Shown here piece by piece: positions 8,250 through 15,788 of a stretch of 18,257 nucleotides of DNA; the stretch's first letter is position 1; every line of letters begins with the position of its first letter. Location of the stretch: contig CAAFTS010000041.1 of the NCBI GenBank assembly GCA_900765975.1, positions 1 through 18,257 on the forward strand, read 5' to 3'. The translations under genes and the position numbers were made by a program. This stretch comes from Lachnospiraceae bacterium. Lineage in GTDB: Bacteria; Bacillota; Clostridia; Lachnospirales; Lachnospiraceae. The notes beneath the pieces are model-generated. The model did not search any database. It was not told the DNA's origin and saw nothing but the letters and a program-made list of their open reading frames with translations.

Positions 8250-8955
8250 AATACTCTAGCCCTTTCTTTATATGATATAAATCCTCTTTCAGTTCTCTTT
8301 TGCGTTTTTCTATCTTTTCTCCACTCTTCTCTTCAAGACTCTTCAATATTTGCTTATGTAATACATATTCTCTTTCAAGAAAAGTATGTAAAACGGGATG
8401 TTTCTCTTCCAAAAGTAACTTTCCAAATCTTAATTCTGTTTCCGTCCATTGACTCAAATCTTGACTTGCTTTTTTTACTTTTGATGGAACCACTTTCATC
8501 ATTGGATAATATTTTCCCTCGTCCAAAACCATATCTTCTTCCAAAAACTGAAATCCTTCTTTCAAAAGAAATGTTCGTACTTTTGCAATTTCTGACTGGG
8601 GCTGAAGAACACACTCTTTCAAGCAAGCTGCAACATTCGGATATGCAGACAAGATTTTTATCACCAATCCGCCTCCCATACCTGCAATAACAGCACAATC
8701 TACCTCTCCCGGAACTAATTTTTCAAAACCATCCGAAAGACGAGTCTCAATCAAGTCTTGCAGACCCGCCTCTTCTATATGTACTTCCGCCCGTTCCAGC
8801 GGCCCTTTATTTACATCCATGGCAATCGCAGAGAGACTTCTTTTTTTCTCTATAAGATAAATCGGGATATAAGCATGATCTGTGCCTATATCCGCGATTC
8901 TGTTTCCCGGCGTTACCAGCGATGCAACTGCAAACAATCGTTTTGACAATTCCAT
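8239..8955 (-). CDS. trmK: tRNA (adenine(22)-N1)-methyltransferase
   Basis: Methylates N1 of adenosine 22 in the D-arm of tRNAs, mainly Leu and Ser types, using S-adenosylmethionine. The 238-residue protein opens with a Rossmann SAM-binding motif (ADIGTDHAYIPIYL, residues 21-34). It has an acidic strand end DVNKG, the conserved VIAGMGGG loop near 75-82 and VLQPQSE further on. The last 60 or so residues are rich in Glu and Lys and look like the coiled-coil tail typical of TrmK. It follows rpoD by 29 bases with a GGGGG-containing ribosome site (CAGGGGGATAACAGG) and overlaps the NIF3 gene, which matches the order in Bacillus. Confidence 0.93.
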   Translation of the reverse strand: MELSKRLFAVASLVTPGNRIADIGTDHAYIPIYLIEKKRSLSAIAMDVNKGPLERAEVHIEEAGLQDLIETRLSDGFEKLVPGEVDCAVIAGMGGGLVIKILSAYPNVAACLKECVLQPQSEIAKVRTFLLKEGFQFLEEDMVLDEGKYYPMMKVVPSKVKKASQDLSQWTETELRFGKLLLEEKHPVLHTFLEREYVLHKQILKSLEEKSGEKIEKRKRELKEDLYHIKKGLEYYAV

Positions 8956-8984
8956 CCTGTTATCCCCCTGTTTATTCTTTTTTC

Positions 8985-10109
8985 TTAATCCAAATAATCT
9001 CTTAACTTTCTGCTTCTACTTGGATGTCTTAATTTACGAAGCGCTTTTGCTTCAATCTGACGAATACGTTCTCGTGTTACATCAAACTCTTTTCCAACTT
9101 CCTCAAGTGTTCTCGCACGTCCGTCATTCATCCCAAAGCGCAATCGCAATACCTTTTGCTCACGTTCTGTTAATGTATCCAGCACTTCATCTAACTGTTC
9201 CTTCAACAATGTCTGTGCTGCCGCCTCTGCTGGAACCGGAACATTATCATCTTGTATAAAATCTCCCAAATGACTATCCTCTTCCTCTCCAATAGGAGTT
9301 TCCAACGAAACTGGTTCTTGGGAAATTTTTAAAATTTCACGAACTCTTTCAACTGGCATGTCCAGTTCTTTTGCGATTTCCTCCGGCGTAGGTTCGCGTC
9401 CTAACTCCTGCAATAATTGTCTGGACACACGAATCAATTTGTTAATTGTCTCAACCATATGCACTGGAATACGGATAGTTCTTGCCTGATCTGCAATTGC
9501 TCTTGTAATAGCTTGACGAATCCACCATGTAGCATAAGTACTAAATTTATATCCTTTGTGATAATCAAACTTCTCTACCGCTTTAATCAATCCAAGATTC
9601 CCTTCTTGAATCAAATCTAAAAATAACATTCCACGTCCAACATAACGCTTTGCGATACTAACAACCAAGCGAAGGTTTGCTTCTGCCAACTCTTTCTTGG
9701 CATCTTCATCCCCTTCTTCCATACGCTGTGCCAATTCAATTTCACGTTCAGCACTAAGCAACGGAACTTTCCCAATTTCTTTTAAGTACATACGTACTGG
9801 ATCTTCAATGCTAACTCCATCCGGAACAGATAGGTCAATATTTTCTACATCCACATCATCTTCATCAGAGATCATTCCATCGATATCCATATCCACGTCA
9901 AGATCAGCATCATCATCACTATTAATACGCAGAACATCAATATTATTTGATTCCAGATATTCAAATACTTTTTCCATTTGATCTGAATTCAATTCCATAT
10001 CTCTGAAAAAGTCATTAATTTCTTGAATCTCCAAAATACTTTTCTTTTTCTTTCCAAGTGCTACCAGGTCTTTTAGACGTTCTAAAAATTTCTGTGCGTT
10101 CTCTTCCAT
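8985..10109 (-). CDS. rpoD: Primary sigma factor RpoD/SigA
   Basis: Housekeeping sigma subunit of RNA polymerase. In the 374-residue product, residues 1-62 correspond to region 1.1. They are followed by a strongly acidic stretch at about 65-92 ([11 protein letters not shown] and [12 protein letters not shown]), then region 1.2 at 100-120. Region 2 runs from 145 to 215 and includes the -10 reading and melting segment with [15 protein letters not shown]. Region 3 is near 220-295. Region 4 is at 310-374 with the -35 helix-turn-helix ([20 protein letters not shown]). I prefer the ATG at 10109 with GGAAGG four bases upstream; the longer reading would need a TTG at 10136 lying within an inverted repeat. 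It follows dnaG by 56 bases. Confidence 0.97.
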   Translation of the reverse strand: MEENAQKFLERLKDLVALGKKKKSILEIQEINDFFRDMELNSDQMEKVFEYLESNNIDVLRINSDDDADLDVDMDIDGMISDEDDVDVENIDLSVPDGVSIEDPVRMYLKEIGKVPLLSAEREIELAQRMEEGDEDAKKELAEANLRLVVSIAKRYVGRGMLFLDLIQEGNLGLIKAVEKFDYHKGYKFSTYATWWIRQAITRAIADQARTIRIPVHMVETINKLIRVSRQLLQELGREPTPEEIAKELDMPVERVREILKISQEPVSLETPIGEEEDSHLGDFIQDDNVPVPAEAAAQTLLKEQLDEVLDTLTEREQKVLRLRFGMNDGRARTLEEVGKEFDVTRERIRQIEAKALRKLRHPSRSRKLRDYLD

Positions 10110-10125
10110 GTGTCCTTCCTTCCTT

Positions 10126-10146
10126 TGCCTATACAACGTATAGACA
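10126..10146 (-). repeat. Hairpin immediately upstream of the rpoD ribosome site
   Basis: In the dnaG-rpoD gap a 9-bp inverted repeat (10138-10146 with 10126-10134, one G-U pair, 3-base loop) ends directly against the AAGGAAGGAAGG ribosome site of rpoD. It has no T-run, so it is not a terminator. It could be an RNA processing or stability element, or could adjust rpoD translation. The function is inference. Confidence 0.4.
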
Positions 10147-10165
10147 CGTCATTTTTATTTTATCC

Positions 10166-11941
10166 TCAATCTATAGAAATATGCAGTTTCTTCAAATCTG
10201 CAAGTTTTCTTTTTTCTTCCATCAAACTCTGTAGTCCAGCCATATCTGTCGGATTTAAATTTCGTGTCTGAACATCTATACTGTTCTTCTTAACCAACAA
10301 AATGGTCTCTTTTAAAGCCTGTTCTCTTTCCTGACTGGTCGTCAGTTCACGAATCCGCGTATGAAAAAGCGAAGCCGCCTCCCGGTGCGTTTCTTCATCT
10401 GTAAAATGATTCAGAATCTTTGCTGGATTCAGTTCTCCATCAGCATACTGCTTGTACAGCAGTTCTGCCACTGTCCTATACAATTCTTCCGTAAAATCTT
10501 CTGGGCTGATATACTGACTGATTTTTCCAAATAACTGCTTGTCCTCAATCATCCATGTAAGCAAAACTTTTTGTGATGTCAAATGACCATCCTCTTTTTT
10601 TTCTGCTTTATCTCGAAATGATTTCGGCCGTTCTACCGGCTTTGCCTGACCTTCTGAGATTGCCATTTTCACAACCAGTTTCTGAAGACTTTCTACGCTA
10701 ACCTTATATTCTTTCGCAACTGCTTCGATATAATTATTCCGCTCCAGCTCATCTTCAAACTCTGCCAGACGTTTTGCTGCCTCTCTAAAGAATGCTGTTT
10801 TTCCTTCCGGCGAACCCATATCATACTCTTTTTGAAGCACCTCTAAACCAAACATAAATCCATTCCTGGCATTACCAATTCTGCGTTCAAACTCTTCAGC
10901 CCCCAGATTCTTAATAAATTCATCCGGATCTTTATACGGATCCATTCTGATTACCTTTGCTGAAATTCCTGCTGCTTTCAGTATCGGAACTCCTCGCAGC
11001 GCAGCCCTTGTACCAGCTCCATCGCTATCATATGTCAAATATACTTCCTGCACATATCTTTTGATCAATGACGCATGCCCCGGTGTCAATGCTGTTCCTA
11101 AAGATGCAACTGCATTAGTAAATCCCGCCTGATGCAAAGCAATCACGTCCATATATCCTTCACACAAAAGAAAATAGGGTTTCTTTGAAGATCGTGCCCG
11201 ATTAAGTCCATACAAGTTACGACTCTTGTCAAATACCGGTGTCTCCGGAGAATTCAAATACTTTGGCTTTGCGTCTCCCATAACCCGGCCACCAAATCCA
11301 ATCACTCGGCTGTTCACATCCATAATTGGAAACATAACACGATTCCAGAACTTATCATAAACGCCATTTTTCTCATCCGTACTGATCAGTCCAGCTTGAC
11401 GAATATGCTCTTCCTGGTATCCCTTTGACTTTAGATATTGATATAAATCCTGATTGTACTTGTTCGAAAATCCCAGACCAAATGCTTTAATTGTATCATC
11501 AGAAAGTCCACGATTCTTCAAATATGTATATCCAACTCTGCCTTGCTCATTTTTCAGCTGTACATAATAATATTGTGCCGCTGCCTTATTGATTTCCAAA
11601 AGGATAGATTTTAAATCTGCCCGCTCTTTAGCCTCTTTTGAATACTCCATCTTAGGCAGTTCAACCCCTGCCCGATCTGCAAGCATCTGTACTGCTTCTA
11701 CAAATGTCAAATTTTCATACTCCATCAGAAATGTAAAAACATTTCCTCCGGCACCACATCCAAAGCAATAATACATCTGCTTTTGCCTGCTGACAGAAAA
11801 AGAGGGGGACTTTTCATTGTGAAACGGACAAAGCCCAAAATAAGAACTTCCCTTCTTTTGCAGACGTACATATCCGGAAATCACATCTACTATGTCATTT
11901 TTCATTCTGACTTCTTCTATTAACTCATCCGAATAATACAT
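10166..11941 (-). CDS. dnaG: DNA primase
   Basis: Synthesises RNA primers at the replication fork. In the 591-residue product the N-terminal zinc-binding domain has ligands Cys38, His41, Cys59 and Cys62. The polymerase core spans about 110-420, with the TOPRIM glutamate Glu261 in CEGYMD and the metal-binding pair Asp305/Asp307 in YDSDGAG. A lysine-rich linker near 436-452 leads to the C-terminal helicase-binding domain. I start at the ATG at 11941, preceded by GGAGG at five bases, and not at the TTG 30 bases upstream. The linker codons contain a run of eight A (10595-10602 on the complementary strand). The 72 bases between it and dgt are very AT-rich with no convincing promoter or terminator. 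Confidence 0.97.
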   Translation of the reverse strand: MYYSDELIEEVRMKNDIVDVISGYVRLQKKGSSYFGLCPFHNEKSPSFSVSRQKQMYYCFGCGAGGNVFTFLMEYENLTFVEAVQMLADRAGVELPKMEYSKEAKERADLKSILLEINKAAAQYYYVQLKNEQGRVGYTYLKNRGLSDDTIKAFGLGFSNKYNQDLYQYLKSKGYQEEHIRQAGLISTDEKNGVYDKFWNRVMFPIMDVNSRVIGFGGRVMGDAKPKYLNSPETPVFDKSRNLYGLNRARSSKKPYFLLCEGYMDVIALHQAGFTNAVASLGTALTPGHASLIKRYVQEVYLTYDSDGAGTRAALRGVPILKAAGISAKVIRMDPYKDPDEFIKNLGAEEFERRIGNARNGFMFGLEVLQKEYDMGSPEGKTAFFREAAKRLAEFEDELERNNYIEAVAKEYKVSVESLQKLVVKMAISEGQAKPVERPKSFRDKAEKKEDGHLTSQKVLLTWMIEDKQLFGKISQYISPEDFTEELYRTVAELLYKQYADGELNPAKILNHFTDEETHREAASLFHTRIRELTTSQEREQALKETILLVKKNSIDVQTRNLNPTDMAGLQSLMEEKRKLADLKKLHISID

Positions 11942-12013
11942 AATTACCTCCACATAGTATATATTCGACAAAACTTTTCCGTTTCCTTTATTTTTTCAAA
12001 AATATTTTTATTT

Positions 12014-13015
12014 TTAATTCTTCCATGCCTGTGGAACGAAAATCTCTTCATATTTCATTACTGCATAATGATCTGTCATTCCCGCAATGAAATCACAGAT
12101 AATCTGTTCCTTCGGGTCAATTTCTTTCTGAATCGCATCCACATATTTTTCAGGCAAACGTTCCGGATGTTCGATGTAATATTCATACAGTTGTTTTACC
12201 AAACGGATTGCCTTCTGTTCTTCCCCTTTCGCCTCAGGATTTAGATATACATTTTGAAACATAAATTTACGCAGAGCCGTCATTGCCTGACTGACTTCCT
12301 CAGACATCTGTATTGTAGAACATTCCATACTATTCACAATTACATTATGTACCATCGTGTCCAAACGTTCCTTCCCCGATACTCCAAGCACCTTACGAAT
12401 CTCTTTGGGAATATCCTCTTCTTGTAAGACTCCTCCCCGGATTGCATCATCAATATCATGATTGATATATGCAATCTTATCTGACAGCCGCACAATCTGC
12501 CCCTCCAGAGTATGCGGCCTTCCTGCTGTTTTATGATTCACAATCCCATCTCTCACTTCCCATGTCAGATTCAGCCCCCTTCCTTGTCGCTCCAAATGTT
12601 CAACGACGCGTAGACTCTGTTCGTTGTGTTCAAAATGATATACCGCATTCAATGCGCGTTCTCCTGCATGTCCAAAAGGTGTATGCCCCAAATCATGTCC
12701 TAATGCAATTGCTTCCACAAGATCTTCATTCAGACGCAATGCCTTTGCAATTGTTCTGGCATTTTGAGACACTTCTAAAGTATGCGTAAGCCTTGTACGA
12801 TAATGATCCCCATCCGGCAATAAAAACACCTGCGTTTTTTGTCTCAGACGCCGAAACGCTTTGCAATGCAGGATCCGATCTCGGTCACGCTGAAAAACAG
12901 GACGAATATCACATTCCGGCTCTTCCTTTTCACGTCCTTTTGATTCCCTGCTCCTGGCAGCATACTCACTCAAATAATCATATTCTCGTTCTTCTAACTG
13001 CTCTCTGATTGTCAT
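12014..13015 (-). CDS. dgt: dGTPase-like HD-domain deoxynucleoside triphosphohydrolase
   Basis: Expected to cleave dNTPs, classically dGTP, to the deoxynucleoside and triphosphate, helping to balance precursor pools. The 333-residue protein is the short form of the family, much shorter than E. coli Dgt at about 500. The HD-type metal site is visible: His78 in RLTHTLEVSQ, His107-Asp108 in LGHDLGHTPFGHAGE, and Asp187 in INHDIDD. The short family members have varied substrates, so dGTP specificity is not assured. Its ATG follows the stop of the PPK2 gene by a single base (TGA A ATG), a clear sign of coupling. dnaG follows; dgt before dnaG-rpoD is a familiar arrangement in Clostridia. Confidence 0.9.
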   Translation of the reverse strand: MTIREQLEEREYDYLSEYAARSRESKGREKEEPECDIRPVFQRDRDRILHCKAFRRLRQKTQVFLLPDGDHYRTRLTHTLEVSQNARTIAKALRLNEDLVEAIALGHDLGHTPFGHAGERALNAVYHFEHNEQSLRVVEHLERQGRGLNLTWEVRDGIVNHKTAGRPHTLEGQIVRLSDKIAYINHDIDDAIRGGVLQEEDIPKEIRKVLGVSGKERLDTMVHNVIVNSMECSTIQMSEEVSQAMTALRKFMFQNVYLNPEAKGEEQKAIRLVKQLYEYYIEHPERLPEKYVDAIQKEIDPKEQIICDFIAGMTDHYAVMKYEEIFVPQAWKN

Positions 13016-13016
13016 T

Positions 13017-14495
13017 TCATTCCACCCTCTCTTTGATTGCTTTTACAACGCTTTCCAAGACTTTGATTCTTGCAAAATATTTATCATTTCCCTCTACAAC
13101 AATCCAAGGAGCATATTCCTTTGATGTGCGTACAAGCATTTCATCCACTGCCTTTTCATATTCTTCCCATTTTTCTCGATTTCGCCAGTCTTCATCTGTA
13201 ATCTTCCACTGTTTTTCCGGATTATTCTGACGTTCCATAAATCTCCGTTCCTGTTCGTCTTTGTCAATCTGCATCCAAAATTTTAGAACAATTGCACCCG
13301 ACTGCGCCAAATCACGTTCCATATCATTTATTTCCTGATATGCACGATGCCATTCTTGTGACGTACAAAATCCTTCTATCCGCTCTACCATAACTCTGCC
13401 GTACCAAGTCCGATCGAAAATCGCAATATGCCCAGATTTTGGCATTGCTCGCCAAAATCTCCATAAATAGTGATAGGATTTTTCCAAATCATTAGGGGCC
13501 GAAATCGGATTTACTACATAGCCACGTGGATCCATACGCTCAGTTAATCTTTTAATTGCCCCGCCTTTCCCTCCTGCATCCCAACCTTCAAACCCGATTA
13601 CAACCGGAATCCTTTTTCGATACAATTCTCCATGGAGCCGCTCTAGTTCTTTCTGGAGCCGATTTAATTTTTCCTTATACACTTCTTTGGAACAGGATGC
13701 TTGCAGATCAACCTTAGACAATACAGACGTCACCTTCTTCTCTTCTGCTCTTTCGAACATTGTTTCTGTATCCTTTTCTGCATACTGATTCTCTATTTTC
13801 TCAGTTATTTTCTGAATCACTGTCGAATAGATTTCTACTGCTGCAAACTTTTTATCCGTTGCTGCAATAAGATTCCAAGGAGCATAGACCGTGTCTGTCA
13901 TAGAAAGCATTTCTTCTATACACTCCTGATACTTCTGGTATTTCTTATTTTGTTTTAAATCTCCATTCGTAACCCTCCATGCCGTTTCTTTCCTCTTTAA
14001 TAATTTATGAAAGCGTTTTTTCTGTTCTTCCTGACTAATGTCCAAAAACAATTTTATAATCAAATATCCGTCATCAATAAGCTGTTTTTCAAATGTACAG
14101 ATCGAATGATATGTTTCTCTCAATTTTTGCTTTTTCATCTTCTTTTCAAAATGTTCCAGCAGAACTTTCCGATACCAGCTTCCGTCATAAATCGCAATCT
14201 GCCCACGTGAAGGGATTTTCGTCCAAAACTGCCAAAGAAACGGATGCAACCTTTCTTCTTCTGATTCTTCTTTCATTGTATACACTCGAAATCCCCGCGG
14301 ATCAAGACTCTGAATCATCCTTCCAATTTGAAGTCCTTTTCCTGCGGCTCCAAATCCTTCAAATACAATCATAACCGGAATATCCAGCTCTCGGCACTTC
14401 CGCTGTAATCTTCCTAATTGTAACTGTAGTTTTGGTAGTTGTTCTTGATATTCTTCCTTAGCGATTGTTTTTGTCAAATCTACTTTTTCCAGCAT
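13017..14495 (-). CDS. pap: Two-domain polyphosphate kinase 2, probable polyphosphate:AMP phosphotransferase
   Basis: Uses polyphosphate to phosphorylate a nucleotide; two-domain PPK2 proteins are known to convert AMP to ADP. The 492 residues contain two homologous PPK2 domains. The C-terminal one (about 265-492) is intact, with Walker A EGWDAGGKG at 303-311 and lid/Walker B FDRTWYGR at 360-367. The N-terminal one (about 5-235) is altered at the same places: EGFGAAGKG at 46-54 has Gly49 where the other copy has Asp306, and YDGSWYRK at 103-110 has Gly105 in place of Arg362. It is therefore probably not catalytic, as described for related two-domain enzymes. The start has AAGGAGG eight bases upstream. 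It is the first gene of the operon, downstream of an extended -10 promoter. Confidence 0.88.
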   Translation of the reverse strand: MLEKVDLTKTIAKEEYQEQLPKLQLQLGRLQRKCRELDIPVMIVFEGFGAAGKGLQIGRMIQSLDPRGFRVYTMKEESEEERLHPFLWQFWTKIPSRGQIAIYDGSWYRKVLLEHFEKKMKKQKLRETYHSICTFEKQLIDDGYLIIKLFLDISQEEQKKRFHKLLKRKETAWRVTNGDLKQNKKYQKYQECIEEMLSMTDTVYAPWNLIAATDKKFAAVEIYSTVIQKITEKIENQYAEKDTETMFERAEEKKVTSVLSKVDLQASCSKEVYKEKLNRLQKELERLHGELYRKRIPVVIGFEGWDAGGKGGAIKRLTERMDPRGYVVNPISAPNDLEKSYHYLWRFWRAMPKSGHIAIFDRTWYGRVMVERIEGFCTSQEWHRAYQEINDMERDLAQSGAIVLKFWMQIDKDEQERRFMERQNNPEKQWKITDEDWRNREKWEEYEKAVDEMLVRTSKEYAPWIVVEGNDKYFARIKVLESVVKAIKERVE

Positions 14496-14556
14496 TGTAC
14501 CTTCCTCCTTGTTGTATTATTATGTCCTTTTTTCCCTTTTTTACATCTTATTTTTC

Positions 14557-14587
14557 ATTATAACACGTAATTATCAGAAAATTGCAA
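14557..14587 (-). promoter_or_regulatory. Extended -10 promoter of the PPK2-dgt-dnaG-rpoD operon
   Basis: On the minus strand a perfect TATAAT (14557-14562) is preceded directly by TGT, giving an extended -10 element. A TTGCAA at 14582-14587 could act as -35, though the 19-base spacing is long. The start would be near 14550, with a leader of about 55 bases before the PPK2 ATG. The -35 box overlaps the T-run of the preceding terminator, so the two operons are packed back to back. Confidence 0.65.
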
Positions 14588-14625
14588 AAAAAGAAGAACA
14601 AGTACAGTAAATGCACTTATCCTTC
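14586..14625 (-). terminator. Terminator of the GH112-kinase operon
   Basis: On the minus strand a 14-bp stem (14612-14625 with 14593-14606, containing three G-U pairs) has a 5-base loop and is followed by seven T (14586-14592). It lies 21 bases after the stop of the N-acetylhexosamine kinase gene and just before the next operon's promoter. Confidence 0.8.
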
Positions 14626-14646
14626 TCTCTTTCACTCGAAAACAAT

Positions 14647-15750
14647 TTATTTTTGTCTTACAATTCTCAGCATCTCATCCCATTTCTTTTCCATATCCGC
14701 AACTAACTTAAACTGCGTTCTTGCCCTGTCTAAGTTATGATTTTCACGATGTATCTGGAAATAATGATCTCCCTCTAGATAATCTGCCAAGAAACGGATT
14801 CCACACTCATAGGTCATCATTTTTGCCCCCATCGGAAGCATTTCAATCTCTGCATTGGTCAATCGCCCCTGACACCCTTTTTGGAAACCACTATTATAAA
14901 CATCCAAAAGATGCATGCTACAGCTTACCTTATCCAGATTTGTCTCATCCTCAGCTGCTGTACTTGCACCAAACCGAATAGAGTCACCAAAATCATGCAC
15001 AGAAAGCCCTGGCATAACTGTGTCTAAATCAATGACGCAAATTCCCTGTCTTGTTGCATCATCAATCATAATATTGTTCAGCTTTGTATCATTGTGAGTT
15101 ACGCGGAGCGGCAATTCTCCTTTTGCCAACATATTACCAAGAATCACTGTATCTGCCTCTCGTGCAAGAGCAAACTCAATTTCTCTTTGCACAGACGCCG
15201 CTCTTCCCATCACATCTTCCTCTACTGCTTTCTTAAAATCTCGAAAACGTTTTGCAGTATCATGAAACTGAGGGATTGTCTCATGAAGTGTCTCTGCCGG
15301 ATAATCTGCCAACAGACACTGGAAATTACCAAACGCATATCCGCTTTGATAAAAATCCTCATCACTTGCTACTTGATCGTAACATGTCGCACCTTCAATA
15401 AAGCGATAAGCTCTCCAATATTCCCCTTCTGAATCTACGAAATATGGTTTTCCCTCTTTTGTACAGATAATATTCAAAGTCTCTCGTTCCGGATCACCGC
15501 CGCATTCCACGACTTTCTTTCTCAAATGAGAAGTTACGCCCAAAATATTTTCCATTACTTCTACAGGTTTTTTAAAAATGGACTTATTCATCTGCTGCAA
15601 AATAACTCTCTTTTGCACATCATTTTTAACTACACAAACCAAATATGTATAATTAATATGCCCATTCCCATATTTTCCCTGCAAAATAGGCTGCCCGTCA
15701 AACTCAAACCCTGTAAGCGCCTCATTCAATCGCTCTTCAATACTTTTCAT
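14647..15750 (-). CDS. nahK: N-acetylhexosamine 1-kinase-like phosphotransferase
   Basis: Probable cytoplasmic kinase converting GlcNAc and GalNAc to their 1-phosphates, the step after disaccharide phosphorolysis in the lacto-N-biose pathway. The 367-residue product has an aminoglycoside-phosphotransferase fold, close in length to Bifidobacterium NahK (about 359). The catalytic loop is THNDTKLNN at 218-226 with Asp221 as base. The metal-binding acidic motif is VIDLDTVMPG at 239-248 with Asp241 and Asp243. The start has AAAGGAG eight bases upstream. Only 38 bases separate it from the GH112 phosphorylase upstream, with no terminator between, so they are one operon. The family also contains choline and homoserine kinases; the specific substrate is called mainly from this neighbour. 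Confidence 0.85.
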   Translation of the reverse strand: MKSIEERLNEALTGFEFDGQPILQGKYGNGHINYTYLVCVVKNDVQKRVILQQMNKSIFKKPVEVMENILGVTSHLRKKVVECGGDPERETLNIICTKEGKPYFVDSEGEYWRAYRFIEGATCYDQVASDEDFYQSGYAFGNFQCLLADYPAETLHETIPQFHDTAKRFRDFKKAVEEDVMGRAASVQREIEFALAREADTVILGNMLAKGELPLRVTHNDTKLNNIMIDDATRQGICVIDLDTVMPGLSVHDFGDSIRFGASTAAEDETNLDKVSCSMHLLDVYNSGFQKGCQGRLTNAEIEMLPMGAKMMTYECGIRFLADYLEGDHYFQIHRENHNLDRARTQFKLVADMEKKWDEMLRIVRQK

Positions 15751-15788
15751 CTGATGTTCTCCTTTTTCTTTATATGGAATCTTCTCTC

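Noticed and set aside
8882..9259. Open frame of 125 codons on the + strand over the trmK-rpoD junction
   Set aside because: It is the complement of conserved sigma region 4 and the TrmK start. No family resemblance or ribosome site is seen.
10110..10136. Longer N-terminus for RpoD from a TTG at 10136
   Set aside because: The TTG lies in the hairpin loop with no ribosome site, while the ATG at 10109 has a good one. Similar TTG/GTG extensions for dnaG (11971), potD (2333) and the kinase (7456) were rejected for the same reason.
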